From Aequorivita vladivostokensis (lineage in GTDB: Bacteria > Bacteroidota > Bacteroidia > Flavobacteriales > Flavobacteriaceae), in the NCBI RefSeq assembly GCF_000952855.1, contig NZ_JSVU01000005.1, forward strand, positions 1 through 64,000: a stretch of 64,000 nt of DNA, written 5' to 3'. This document shows, piece after piece, positions 1-8,876 of the stretch. The notes below the pieces were generated by a model. The model worked only from the letters and a program-made list of their open reading frames with translations, did no database searches and had not been told where the DNA came from. Positions within the stretch are counted from its first letter, which is position 1; each line of letters starts with the position of its first letter. A program made the translations under genes and the position numbers.

Positions 1-240
1 TATTTTTCGGGTATCGCTCATTAGTTCTACAACTTGTTTTACGCCTCGTTTGCGGTTGTGCGAGTATTTATCGAGCCATTTGTATACTGCCGTAGTGGAA
101 ACTTCATATTCCCTGCTGACCTCCAGGACGGTAGAAACGTTCTTCTCAATCTCTCTTACTTTTTTGCGCTTAAAGCTCTCGCTAAAATAACGATTTACAC
201 GCTGGGACGATTTATTGCTAAAATCTTCTACTTTCGCCAT
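1..240 (-). CDS. IS3-family-type transposase OrfA, partial (N-terminal 80 residues)
   Basis: The frame begins with ATG at 240 (MAKVEDFSNKSSQRVNRYFS) and stays open to base 1. It encodes a basic helix-turn-helix segment of the kind that binds IS ends: residues about 25-60 contain the element KRKKVREIEKN followed by VSREYEVSTTAVYKWLDKY, the recognition helix typical of IS3/IS911-like OrfA proteins. In this family OrfA is fused by programmed frameshifting to OrfB, a DDE integrase. OrfB would lie outside the window. Nothing in the visible part suggests inactivation. Sure of the HTH-transposase type, less sure of the exact IS family. Confidence 0.7.
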   Translation of the reverse strand, partial: MAKVEDFSNKSSQRVNRYFSESFKRKKVREIEKNVSTVLEVSREYEVSTTAVYKWLDKYSHNRKRGVKQVVELMSDTRKI

Positions 241-295
241 AATAATAAGTTGGTTTAAACTCCGTAAAACGGTCAACTTATTTCAGTACCCGACA
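1..295 (-). mobile_element. End of an IS3-like insertion sequence, cut by the window edge
   Basis: Seen: a transposase OrfA-like reading frame starts at 240 on the minus strand and runs off the window. About 55 bases before it the sequence ends in the motif TGTCGGGTACTG (minus-strand reading, outer end near 295), a plausible terminal inverted repeat because IS3-type ends usually begin with TG. A heptamer tandem array starts immediately outside, at 297. Inferred: this is one end of a larger IS element lying to the left of the window. The other end and the target duplication cannot be seen, so the boundary at 295 is a guess. It lies downstream of the last gene of the polysaccharide locus. Confidence 0.6.
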
Positions 296-296
296 G

Positions 297-370
297 TTTC
301 TGGTTTCTGGTTTCTTGTTTCTTGTTTCTTGTTTCTTGTTTCTGGTTTCTGGTTTCTGGTTTCTGGTTTC
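297..370. repeat. Heptanucleotide tandem array (TTTCTGG/TTTCTTG), about 10.5 copies
   Basis: Bases 297-366 are ten consecutive 7-base units in perfect register: two TTTCTGG, four TTTCTTG, four TTTCTGG, then a partial unit. The array abuts the putative IS end at 295. It belongs to the same family as the arrays at 35567, 39274 and 39667. Because 7 is not a multiple of 3 it stays open in several frames and produces a spurious minus-strand ORF. Confidence 0.9.
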
Positions 371-428
371 AAAGAACGCAAAGAAACTCTGTGAACTTTG
401 TGCCTTCTTAGCGTTCCTTGGTGGTTAA
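371..428. repeat. Dispersed palindromic intergenic element, copy 1
   Basis: This AT-rich element has complementary ends: GAACGC at 374-379 pairs with GCGTTC at 411-416, and the outer part carries the AACCACC word on the minus strand. Words such as AAGAAGGCACAAAG (minus strand) recur in the copies at 9971, 15777 and 44335. It lies just downstream of the last gene of the polysaccharide locus, where a hairpin could act as a terminator or mRNA stabiliser (inference). Confidence 0.6.
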
Positions 429-506
429 AACTGAATGAAGTTTGCAAATAGAACCTCATATACTTCAAACTAACTACTACCACCAATTTTCAAATTTACT
501 TAAATT

Positions 507-1520
507 TCAATCGTTCAAAAGTTTTATCCAACGCTGTTTTACTTTTTCCCAATCAAACCCTTCCGTTTTGAGGCGGGCATTTTTTGCCAGCTCCCGTGCC
601 TTTACATCATTTGAGCAAATGGCCTCGATAGCGTTTACAAAAGCCTCTGGATTGTTTGGAGGGACTAAAAGGCCGTTGACATTATTTTCAATCAAAAAAG
701 GCAAACCGCCCACATTTGTAGTAACCACGGGCATTCCCAAAGCCATCGCTTCCATTACGCTTAGGGGCATATTGTCGAAATTGGTGGTATTTATAAAAAT
801 GTCAAAATCCTTTGACAGCGCTATCCATTCCTTTTTCTTCAACATGCCGGTAAAGGTAATGGGCAGCTGCAGTTCTGCCGCAATTTTTTGGCAGCGCTGA
901 AGGGAACCGTCCTTGTCGGGGCCCACCATACAGAGGGAAACATCCATCCCTTTCCTTTTTAGCATTTCAACTATCTCCAAAGCCATCAATGGATTGTATA
1001 GTTCCGAAAAGGAACGCACCCATAATAGCTTTGGGGTGATGGAGGGTCTGGTCTTAAACGGATAGTTCTTTATTTCTATGGCATTCGGGATGCAAATAAT
1101 GTTGTGAAAGCCTGCGTCCCTAAATTGATGGAGCAGATATTCTGAAGGGGCAACATTTATATGTGCCTTTCCAAAGAGGGTATCGCTCAAGCCGTTGCTC
1201 GGCTTTAACCGGATAGGCAGGTTTCCACCGTGAAGGACGGGGATATAGGGCAAGGTGAACAGTCTGCACAAACTGGCAACAATTACCGCATAATAAAAAT
1301 TTTGGGTACTGTAGGTATCGATCAAAACCATTGTTACCCGCTTTCTGTTTTTAATGGTGGTAATTATCATGTCCCATAACCGAAATAGCTTATTGCGCTT
1401 TGAGGAAGCTGTTATCACGGTATAGCCCTCCGCCTCCAATTTTGCCGGAAGTCGATCTATGGCCGTAGGGTTCTTGCCATGGACGGCCAGTTTATTTCCT
1501 ATGTAGAGGATTTTTTTCAA
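507..1520 (-). CDS. Glycosyltransferase, GT4 type
   Basis: A 337-residue cytoplasmic or membrane-associated glycosyltransferase of the GT-B fold. The C-terminal Rossmann half shows the family pattern around residues 240-290: DIFINTTNFDNMPLSVMEAM, then LGMPVVTTNVGG and NGLLVPP, which is the E-x7-E nucleotide-sugar binding region of GT4 enzymes. It transfers an activated sugar to a growing lipid-linked glycan; donor and acceptor cannot be read from sequence. It is the last gene of the large minus-strand locus, 8 bases after the preceding membrane-protein gene, so it is very likely cotranscribed. Start ATG at 1520 (MKKILYIGNK). Confidence 0.9.
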   Translation of the reverse strand: MKKILYIGNKLAVHGKNPTAIDRLPAKLEAEGYTVITASSKRNKLFRLWDMIITTIKNRKRVTMVLIDTYSTQNFYYAVIVASLCRLFTLPYIPVLHGGNLPIRLKPSNGLSDTLFGKAHINVAPSEYLLHQFRDAGFHNIICIPNAIEIKNYPFKTRPSITPKLLWVRSFSELYNPLMALEIVEMLKRKGMDVSLCMVGPDKDGSLQRCQKIAAELQLPITFTGMLKKKEWIALSKDFDIFINTTNFDNMPLSVMEAMALGMPVVTTNVGGLPFLIENNVNGLLVPPNNPEAFVNAIEAICSNDVKARELAKNARLKTEGFDWEKVKQRWIKLLND

Positions 1521-1528
1521 GTAAATAG

Positions 1529-3112
1529 TTATTGAAGCGTATATAGAAACTGGTTTCCTATTTTCTTTTCTAATCGCAAAGCATCTGTTTCTTCATTTAA
1601 AAGCATGTAATCAACCCCTCTTTCTTTTAAATACCTTAACCTTTCTGCCTCAGAGGCCGCTTTTAAATAGAAGCGGTCCCGATGCCATTCGATGAGTTTT
1701 TGCGGATTGCCTTCAACCAAAATGTTTGCCCCCTTACTATCAAACCGAACCGAACGCTGGGCAGCGGTGCGCAAATAGTAGTTTTTATAAAATACGGCAG
1801 CAACAGGTGTATTTTCCTTGATATAATTTGCCATTTTATCAAAATCTGTTTTCCGTTCCGATAGGGGTTTAAAGACCTCAGAGAAATTAGGAACAATGGA
1901 ACGGCTAATGTCATCACCAATTAAGGGAACCTTGTTAAAAAATGGCGAATGGGAAATTGTCAAGATTAGCAAGTAGCTTGCAAAGCCATAAGAAATAAGC
2001 TGTTCGTCGATTATGTGCTTATCAACGAGCAGTACCAACAAATATCCCATTGCCAGATATGCTGGCAGAACAACCATTTTTTGGATACGTACCAGTTGGA
2101 AAGACATCCTTAAATTTATGCCCAAACCCTTGTTTAATGCCTGTTCTACATATATGCTCAAAACGGGCAGAAAAAATATTGCTCCTGTTAAAACCAACAG
2201 TATTGCGGCTTCTTTTCCATAAGTATTGGACTTAGAAAATCCGTAGAAAATAAAAACCACAAGAGGAACCAAGAAAAATAAGAATTTTGTTTTCAGCCAT
2301 GATTTAAAGACCAGATACACTTCTTGATAATGGGATGCTATTTTCGCATCAAATGCCGCCCCGTAGGCTTGAAGGTCATAAAAAACCGCGGTATCGGTTT
2401 TTCCAAAATACGTTACAACAAAGGGAAGCATCCCCGTGATAACCAATAGAACGCCTAAACTTATTTGCTTAAAGCTACATTTGGCATATTTAAAATAACA
2501 CCCACAGCACACCACCATAAAAAATATAAGGATTCCGCCCAAACCTGAAATTGGGTGAAAATTAAAAATAAGGCCTATGAGAATGCTGGCGGCATAAAAA
2601 TGTAAATTTTTCCTTTGAAACAATACTAAAAAGGGAATTGGCATTAAAGCGATATACAGCGTTCGCGGCATTATGGTCCATAAATCTGAAATGCCCCAAA
2701 TTTCGCCCGCGGGCAGCCATACGATGCCCCGCATTAAAATTGAAATAAGGAGTGCGATCCAAAATTTATTCCTGAATAACTTAAAGAGCAGGAAGAACCA
2801 GCAAATGCCGAACATCAGGCTTGAAATGAACAGTAAGATGTTTGAGACCTGCACGTAGTTTCCATCTGTAAAACCGGCAAACACCCTTAAGGTCTCTATA
2901 AAGAATGGAGTGTAGAATTTAAAATTGGTTGTGTCAGTCAAAAATAAGTCGTTGGGATATAGTTCCGGATTGTCCAGTTTCATACACATGGGTACTATAT
3001 TCTGCATATCGGAGGACAATTGGGAATAACCGACCCCGATATTTTTGACAAAGAAAGAAGTAGCTATCAAAAAGTTTAACGACAACACTAAAAAAATATG
3101 CTTTTTAGCCAT
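1529..3112 (-). CDS. Polytopic membrane protein of a polysaccharide locus, function unknown
   Basis: About 527 residues with roughly ten hydrophobic segments and a soluble C-terminal domain of about 110 residues (from LSERKTDFDKM onward) containing YKNYYLRTAAQRSVRFDSKG and a terminal YMLLNEETD segment. This layout resembles uncharacterised membrane proteins or GT-C-like transferases that recur in O-antigen and EPS clusters. I see no firm catalytic motif. The frame is open upstream to a TTG at 3145, but the ATG at 3112 (MAKKHIFLVLSLNFL) starts exactly at the first hydrophobic helix and overlaps the upstream gene by only 8 bases, so I prefer it. A sugar transferase or modification role is inference only. 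Confidence 0.75.
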   Translation of the reverse strand: MAKKHIFLVLSLNFLIATSFFVKNIGVGYSQLSSDMQNIVPMCMKLDNPELYPNDLFLTDTTNFKFYTPFFIETLRVFAGFTDGNYVQVSNILLFISSLMFGICWFFLLFKLFRNKFWIALLISILMRGIVWLPAGEIWGISDLWTIMPRTLYIALMPIPFLVLFQRKNLHFYAASILIGLIFNFHPISGLGGILIFFMVVCCGCYFKYAKCSFKQISLGVLLVITGMLPFVVTYFGKTDTAVFYDLQAYGAAFDAKIASHYQEVYLVFKSWLKTKFLFFLVPLVVFIFYGFSKSNTYGKEAAILLVLTGAIFFLPVLSIYVEQALNKGLGINLRMSFQLVRIQKMVVLPAYLAMGYLLVLLVDKHIIDEQLISYGFASYLLILTISHSPFFNKVPLIGDDISRSIVPNFSEVFKPLSERKTDFDKMANYIKENTPVAAVFYKNYYLRTAAQRSVRFDSKGANILVEGNPQKLIEWHRDRFYLKAASEAERLRYLKERGVDYMLLNEETDALRLEKKIGNQFLYTLQ

Positions 3113-4055
3113 TTTCAAAACTCTTTGGGGTTCGGAATATATCAAATTGTATAGCCTGTAATATAAGCTGAAACCCCAAAATTATCAGTAACGCACTGAT
3201 CATGATGGTTCCGAGTGGGGTAAATTGGTTTGCGCTGGAGTAGTGGTACCAATTATATCCACCAAACACAACACCTCCCAAAAATAACGGGAAACCGAAG
3301 AGAAGATAGATTGTCCCGATATTAAAATCGTACACAAAATAGCTTTTCCAAATGCGGTCAAAAAAGGTTTTAAGCAGATTTAAGGAAAAGTGGAGCGGCA
3401 TTTTAAAAAGATTCATATTCGATTTTTCATCGCCATAAATTGCGGGCATGGCGATTTCCTCGATACTTGCCTTTTGATGATAAAGGGCCGCTATAAGCGA
3501 GGTTTCAAAGTAATAGTTGTTGGAAAGTGATGTTGTGTCAATCATTTTCAGGCTTTCGGAATCTATTGCAAAAAAACCGTTGTTGAAATCAAAACAGTTC
3601 CAGTAGCCCGTTGCGGCCTTGCTTAAAAAGGAGAGCCAGAGATTTCCAAAGCGTCGTAGCGCAGGCATTTCCTTCAAGGCCTTAAAATCGCGAAAACGGT
3701 TTCCTTTTACAAACTGAGATTCTCCTGATAAAATAGCGTCAATCATTTTAGGTATATAAGAAGTATCCATTTGGTCATCGGCATCTAGTTTAATAACTAC
3801 TTTGATATTTTCTAACTGTTGCAGATATTCAAAACCTCGTTTTGTAGCACCTCCCACCCCAAGATTCTCTGAGTTTTCAATTATGATAATTTGAGGAATA
3901 GAATTAAAAACTGCTGGAAGTGGTTGGGGGCTTTTATCATTTATAATCACAATAAAATTGGAATACACTAATGCTTTTTGAACCACAAGTTGAATTTGGG
4001 CTGCAGCATTGTAATATGGAATTACTATTCCTGTAACATTTAGTTGGGATGCCAT
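3105..4055 (-). CDS. Glycosyltransferase, GT2 type with C-terminal membrane helices
   Basis: 316 residues. A GT-A fold GT2 domain covers residues 1-220: VIPYYNA near the N-terminus, NLGVGGATKRGFEYL at about 64-78, and the metal-binding aspartates in IKLDADDQMD at about 88-97. Two hydrophobic stretches near residues 245-305 look like paired transmembrane helices, as in dolichol-phosphate-mannose-synthase-like or GtrB-like enzymes that glycosylate polyprenyl phosphate. It follows the polymerase/ligase-like gene with no intergenic base. Polyprenyl-phosphate-sugar synthesis is possible, but a chain-extending role is not excluded. Confidence 0.88.
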   Translation of the reverse strand: MASQLNVTGIVIPYYNAAAQIQLVVQKALVYSNFIVIINDKSPQPLPAVFNSIPQIIIIENSENLGVGGATKRGFEYLQQLENIKVVIKLDADDQMDTSYIPKMIDAILSGESQFVKGNRFRDFKALKEMPALRRFGNLWLSFLSKAATGYWNCFDFNNGFFAIDSESLKMIDTTSLSNNYYFETSLIAALYHQKASIEEIAMPAIYGDEKSNMNLFKMPLHFSLNLLKTFFDRIWKSYFVYDFNIGTIYLLFGFPLFLGGVVFGGYNWYHYSSANQFTPLGTIMISALLIILGFQLILQAIQFDIFRTPKSFENG

Positions 4056-5339
4056 TTAGGTTGATTTTCTTAACGGTATGGTGAGCAATACAGTTATAGC
4101 CATAAAAAGGCCTAAAATACCAAATAATGGTCTATAAACATATAAATGCTCTCCAAAATAAAGGGTTATCAAAAGCGCAATTATCAAACCATTTAGAGCG
4201 AGCTGAAAGCCGGGCATTTTTCTTTTTACGATTACCATAAAGGAAAACATCCACCGCAAGAAAAGTATCAGGCCCACCAAGCCCACTTCGTTAATGAGCG
4301 ATAGATACAGGTTATGAGCGGAGGAGCCAACTCCCAATCTATTATTAAATCCTCTCCCAAAAGGAATTATAAAAGGGTTATTGAGTAAATACTTTACATA
4401 CATCATATGTAATTCTGCCCTGCCAGCACCAAGTTCATCATAAACACCCGTAAAATCCTCGTAACTAGTTAGGTCTTCTGGACCGTCTATAGCATATGCC
4501 ACCCTATCTTCCAAGGTAGCTGAGATACGATCCATCACAATTGAACTAGAATTTATTAAAATCAAAAATAAAATGCCACCTATTATCCCAAAAATCACGA
4601 AATGACCAGTTTTTGTAAGAAAAAAATATAACAAGAAAAAAATTGCACCCACATAACTTGTACGCGAGCCACTGAGGAGAATACAAATAGCTGCCAAACC
4701 TATGCCTGTATAGAGCAGTATTTTATTAGTTTTAATCTTTTTCTCACTATTCAAACCTATTAAAAATATAAACGAAATCAGCATAGTCATACCCAAAACT
4801 ATCTTATTGGGTCCCAAGGTGCCAGATAGAAATCCGTGATAAGAAATTTCATACAGTCTACTCCATAAGAAAGGTATTATCCCAATATTTTGAAGAATAA
4901 CCACTATGCCTACTGCAATAATCAATAATATTATAAACAATAAAATATTTCGATAACGTTTAATCGAACTTAAGTGATAATATAAAAAAACTGCCCCTAA
5001 GAAAAATACCCACATATGATAGAGGTATAAAAAACTTTGGACAAACCACATAATCCTATTTTTTAGAATTGAAAAAAATAATGTAAGTAAAATAGAAAAA
5101 CTACAATACATCAAAAAATAATGAAATCGTCGAAAAAATATCACATTAGATATTTCTTGTGAAATAATTCGATAATTGATAAAATATTGATAGAAGAAAA
5201 AAACTCCTAGAAAATCATATAGTCGCAATTCATTATCTCCCTTTAGAGAATAATACATTACAGGCAAATTATAGAAATAACTAAATATCAAAAGCCACAG
5301 CACCAATCTAAAAAAGGGCTTTCCTGTCAATTTCTCCAA
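4056..5339 (-). CDS. O-antigen polymerase/ligase-like membrane protein (Wzy/WaaL superfamily)
   Basis: 427 residues, about 11-12 transmembrane segments. The superfamily hallmarks are visible: LLSGSRTSYVGAIFFLL in the middle, a large periplasmic loop (DRISATLEDRVAYAIDGPED onward), and SSAHNLYLSLINEVGLVG near residue 345, the conserved H-N-L-x-L-x3-x-E-x-G-x-x-G block. Members either polymerise repeat units (Wzy) or ligate glycan to an acceptor (WaaL); sequence alone does not decide. Since the locus also carries an ABC exporter, ligation is worth considering. The first start codon is TTG at 5339; no ATG occurs before residue 28. It sits between two glycosyltransferase genes. Confidence 0.88.
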   Translation of the reverse strand: MEKLTGKPFFRLVLWLLIFSYFYNLPVMYYSLKGDNELRLYDFLGVFFFYQYFINYRIISQEISNVIFFRRFHYFLMYCSFSILLTLFFSILKNRIMWFVQSFLYLYHMWVFFLGAVFLYYHLSSIKRYRNILLFIILLIIAVGIVVILQNIGIIPFLWSRLYEISYHGFLSGTLGPNKIVLGMTMLISFIFLIGLNSEKKIKTNKILLYTGIGLAAICILLSGSRTSYVGAIFFLLYFFLTKTGHFVIFGIIGGILFLILINSSSIVMDRISATLEDRVAYAIDGPEDLTSYEDFTGVYDELGAGRAELHMMYVKYLLNNPFIIPFGRGFNNRLGVGSSAHNLYLSLINEVGLVGLILFLRWMFSFMVIVKRKMPGFQLALNGLIIALLITLYFGEHLYVYRPLFGILGLFMAITVLLTIPLRKST

Positions 5340-5370
5340 TATTTTCCTATTTCTCCGGATAATCTATTTT

Positions 5371-6513
5371 TTATCTGAAAATTTCACTAAAAATTCTATC
5401 TCTATAATTTTGGTATGTAAATTTTACCGCAAGCTGATAATTTATATTTATCATAGCGTCAAATTTTTCTGCCGTCACTTTAAAACTCGCATATAAACTT
5501 TTCGTTATGCCGGCAACATCAATACTATCTAATAAAAAACCGTTTCGACCATGTTCGATATATTGGTCTATGCAAGAAATGTTCGAGAGAATTGGAATAC
5601 AACCAAAATTCATCGCCTCACCGATAACTTTTGGAAAACCTTCACTTTGCGAGGGCAAAATTATAAAATGACAAATCTCATAAATTTTTACTAACTCTTC
5701 TTTGGATATAGCTCCGTGAAAAAATACGGAAATTTTCAATTTATCAGCTAGGTTTTCCAGCTCTTGTCTCAAATTTCCCTCTCCCACAATATGGAGTTTT
5801 GCCAAATTCTGGTGAAGGTCCATAGCCAGCAATGCCTTAATAAGTAACAAACAACCTTTGTTCGAATTCAACCCTCCCACAAAACAATAATTAATTGTTG
5901 AGGATAATTTCTTTTGACATACTACCATTTTACCATCTCTCCTATCCTTTTCATCTATGCACGGATTTTCAAAAGCTTTTATATTATTGGGCTGGTCAGG
6001 CCAGATGCCATTGACTGTCACTATCGCATTATTGTTTAAATTTTGAAGCCATTTTCGCTGTAGCTTGTAAGACAATGATGAAGCTCCTTTCCAATCGCCT
6101 GCATATTTAAACCAAAATTTTTTTTTGGGAAAAAAAAGGGAGAGAAACATAGCAATTATGGCAGGATTGGATGGCGCCCTTGAATGGATAAATTCAGCTT
6201 TAAGTATTTCCTTATATAGAATCCAAAAATATTGTGGATATTGGATTAAAATATCCAATTTATTACGAATTCCCTTTCCTCCCGTATTTTTAAGGGTTTT
6301 TATTTCAATTCGTTTATCTACAATTTTCATATACGCCCTATTCCCTTTTTGGTCTGGTCTATTAAAACCTATCCAAATAATCTTCTTAAAAAACTCAAGT
6401 TCTTCAAGCTCTTTCACTACGGGTCCAAAACCATAAAAGTCTTCTTTCTCTCGAAATATTCCCGTGTCGGAGATAACTAAGAGCTTAAAATACGGTTGTA
6501 AATTTTCAGACAT
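5371..6513 (-). CDS. Glycosyltransferase, GT4 type
   Basis: 380 residues, GT-B fold. The acceptor half starts FKLLVISDTGIF. The donor half contains INYCFVGGLNSNKGCLLLIKAL at about residue 208 and the E-x7-E block ILPSQSEGFPKVIGEAMNFG at about 290-310, followed by HGRNGFLLD. This is diagnostic for GT4 retaining transferases, although the sugar is unknown. It overlaps the end of the preceding gene (6477-7535) by 37 bases, with its start ATG at 6513, which suggests translational coupling. Confidence 0.9.
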   Translation of the reverse strand: MSENLQPYFKLLVISDTGIFREKEDFYGFGPVVKELEELEFFKKIIWIGFNRPDQKGNRAYMKIVDKRIEIKTLKNTGGKGIRNKLDILIQYPQYFWILYKEILKAEFIHSRAPSNPAIIAMFLSLFFPKKKFWFKYAGDWKGASSLSYKLQRKWLQNLNNNAIVTVNGIWPDQPNNIKAFENPCIDEKDRRDGKMVVCQKKLSSTINYCFVGGLNSNKGCLLLIKALLAMDLHQNLAKLHIVGEGNLRQELENLADKLKISVFFHGAISKEELVKIYEICHFIILPSQSEGFPKVIGEAMNFGCIPILSNISCIDQYIEHGRNGFLLDSIDVAGITKSLYASFKVTAEKFDAMININYQLAVKFTYQNYRDRIFSEIFR

Positions 6514-7535
6514 TTTTTAAAGTAATTTTCTTCAGAATAAGTCTCCAAATATAATTGATATAACTCACTGCTGTAGGTATTCATAATATTAAAATCCTTG
6601 TGATATTGAACAATTGATTGGACCCAATGTTCACAATTATTATCATGTTTAACAAGTTCGGGTATTTTTTCTATAATGCGTTTTGCTACGGCTCCAGTAT
6701 TATAAATAAGAATAGGTAACCCAACGCTCAGACATTCTACTGCTGCTAAAGGTCCTGATTCGGACAGAGAGGGATGTATTGCCAAGGAATAATTTATCAA
6801 TTGACTCTGAATGTCGAGCTCTCCTTGGATAATTTGAAGTTTATTTTCATCTACCAACATTTGGATTACGTTTTTGTTTTCTAAAAAATATGACTTCTCG
6901 ATTGAATTTACATATATGTCGCAGGAATATTCCGGTGGAAGTCTCTCAAGAATTTCAAAAAGAAAAGAATAATTTTTTATTCTCCTAAAATTTCCTATTG
7001 CCACCAATTTTTTTCTATTGGGTTGTAAGTCAACTCGCAATTTTGAGCTTCTTACAATATTTTCTAATAAAGAAATGGGGATTCCCTTAGGGAAAAAATA
7101 TTTTTGTTCTTCTGAAACAACAATTGTGGCATCTACTTTTCGGATTAATCTAAGCAAATACCCTTTCTCTTTAAAATTAGCCTCCAATTCTAATAAAGAA
7201 TGGTCGTGGTAAACCACCCGGAACGATCTATATACTTTTGGCAAAAACAATAAAAGCCCCACATACCTAAGGATATGCCTTGAATGTATATGGACGATAT
7301 CAAATTTTTGTAAAAGATGGTAGAGCTTGTTTATCATAAAAGGGTTGAATTTATTTTTTCTTCCCAAATAATATATTGGTATGGCCGAATGTAGTTCGCT
7401 GTCCAGTTCAGATTTATTTAATAAACAAAGGACACTTACGTCCATATTATTTTCAAATAAGATATTTGAAAGATTAATCAAAACCCTTTCGGCTCCACCA
7501 ACGTCTAATTTGTCAATAATCTGAAGTACTTTCAT
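6477..7535 (-). CDS. Glycosyltransferase, GT4 type
   Basis: 352 residues from the ATG at 7535 (MKVLQIIDKLDVGGAERVLI). The GGAERVL element near residue 12 is the typical acceptor-side signature of GT4 enzymes in EPS loci. The C-terminal half shows LAIHPSLSESGPLAAVECLS and VGLPILIYNTGA, a somewhat divergent E-x7-E region. The start codon overlaps the upstream stop as TGATG, so the two are probably translationally coupled. Substrate unknown. Confidence 0.9.
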   Translation of the reverse strand: MKVLQIIDKLDVGGAERVLINLSNILFENNMDVSVLCLLNKSELDSELHSAIPIYYLGRKNKFNPFMINKLYHLLQKFDIVHIHSRHILRYVGLLLFLPKVYRSFRVVYHDHSLLELEANFKEKGYLLRLIRKVDATIVVSEEQKYFFPKGIPISLLENIVRSSKLRVDLQPNRKKLVAIGNFRRIKNYSFLFEILERLPPEYSCDIYVNSIEKSYFLENKNVIQMLVDENKLQIIQGELDIQSQLINYSLAIHPSLSESGPLAAVECLSVGLPILIYNTGAVAKRIIEKIPELVKHDNNCEHWVQSIVQYHKDFNIMNTYSSELYQLYLETYSEENYFKKCLKIYNRILSS

Positions 7536-8866
7536 CAATATAATTTTTCAATTAATGCGCCCTCTTTTAATTTTTTTGATGCCAATTGCCAGGATTTGAC
7601 TACTTGAAATAAAATCAATGGTAATATTAAAATGCTCAATACAAATCCCAAGATTAACCCCGTTCTGCTTTTTTTTAGATGATATGGAACTATTGAGGGG
7701 GGTAAAAATTTCATAATTGAAAGTATAGAGGCTTTTGTTCCATAGTATTTTCTAAACTGATAAAGAACACTGGGTACAGGACGAGGGCCAAACCATTTTT
7801 TTGGTCTAAAGCCGTCCCAACTACCCATCTCTCTTAGTCCTCCAGATCCGACTTTTAAATGAATCCTATCCGCAAACGGATTAGAAACATTAATATATCC
7901 GTTTAAGTAAGCCCGCAACCCATACTCTCCATCACCCATACGCTGCTTTTCGAACTGCCTATCAAAAAGACCGATTTCTCGAAAAACCCTCTTTTTTAAT
8001 AATACATTCCCAGTATCAATTTGATCAGAAATTCGAAAGAAGGAATAGTTTAAAGGAACTTCAGCTCCCACCACTGAAATTGAAACGCCGGAAGAAATAT
8101 CTGCTTTAAAGAAATCGAGACATCTTAAATGATTTGTAATCCAGTCCGATTTTACCCTACTGTCATCATCAAAAAGAAGGATATATGTCCCTTTTGAAAT
8201 TTTAATTGCATGGTTTCGTGCTTGCCAAAGTGCGCGTTCAGTTTGGTAAACAAGTTTAATATTCAGATTAAAATTTTTGTAAAAATCTTCTCGGAAAGGA
8301 GTTGATTGATCCACGATGATTACTTCAAAATTTTTATAGTTCTGCTTCTCTAAATCATTGAGTACATCTTTTAAATATGGATATCTATTAAGAGTTGGAA
8401 CAACAATACTTATTAATGGATTCTTATCGACAAGTGTTGCTTTAAACGTAGTCCAATTGTTGTAACGAATAGGTTCCCGTTGGTAACTGCTTCTATTTAC
8501 GTCACTACTATTATACCAGGCAGTTAGTTCATTGAATGGATTTTTGAAAGATAAAATTCGCAATAACAGTACATAAAAAACCCAACCGGGGTGGAAATAT
8601 TTTCGGAGAAAAGTATATTCATCGACTAAGGGGAGCCTTTGAAAAGAAGTATAAGTTGCGGTATTTCCGATATATCCTTTTTGAAGTGCTTGCCAAGACA
8701 AGTCATACTCTATGGCTTTTGTGCTTTTGAAATTTCGCTCTTCTTCCAATTGTTCAAGGAACTCCTTTGGAAGTTCTCCAGTTATTGGAAAAATAGAAGT
8801 TCCATTTTTTCTAAATAATTGAAAGTAATGTGTTGGTTGTAGATATTTAAGAAATGAAAAAGGCAT
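7535..8866 (-). CDS. Glycosyltransferase, GT2 type, with N-terminal extension and C-terminal helix
   Basis: About 443 residues from the ATG at 8866 (MPFSFLKYLQPTHYF). The frame is open to an ATG at 8914, which would overlap the upstream gene by 38 bases and is less likely. After a leader of about 150 residues comes a GT2 domain: PLISIVVPTLNRYPYLKDVL, FEVIIVDQS, and the metal-binding motif ILLFDDDSRVKSDW. A hydrophobic segment near the C-terminus (LILGFVLSILILPLILF) suggests membrane attachment. The long leader is unusual and I do not recognise it as a domain. It is part of the locus-wide operon. Confidence 0.87.
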   Translation of the reverse strand: MPFSFLKYLQPTHYFQLFRKNGTSIFPITGELPKEFLEQLEEERNFKSTKAIEYDLSWQALQKGYIGNTATYTSFQRLPLVDEYTFLRKYFHPGWVFYVLLLRILSFKNPFNELTAWYNSSDVNRSSYQREPIRYNNWTTFKATLVDKNPLISIVVPTLNRYPYLKDVLNDLEKQNYKNFEVIIVDQSTPFREDFYKNFNLNIKLVYQTERALWQARNHAIKISKGTYILLFDDDSRVKSDWITNHLRCLDFFKADISSGVSISVVGAEVPLNYSFFRISDQIDTGNVLLKKRVFREIGLFDRQFEKQRMGDGEYGLRAYLNGYINVSNPFADRIHLKVGSGGLREMGSWDGFRPKKWFGPRPVPSVLYQFRKYYGTKASILSIMKFLPPSIVPYHLKKSRTGLILGFVLSILILPLILFQVVKSWQLASKKLKEGALIEKLY

Positions 8867-8876
8867 TTTCTCTTTA

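Noticed and set aside
283-486. Minus-strand ORF with KPETRNQ repeats
   Set aside because: Translation of the heptamer array next to the IS end, with no independent start or family.
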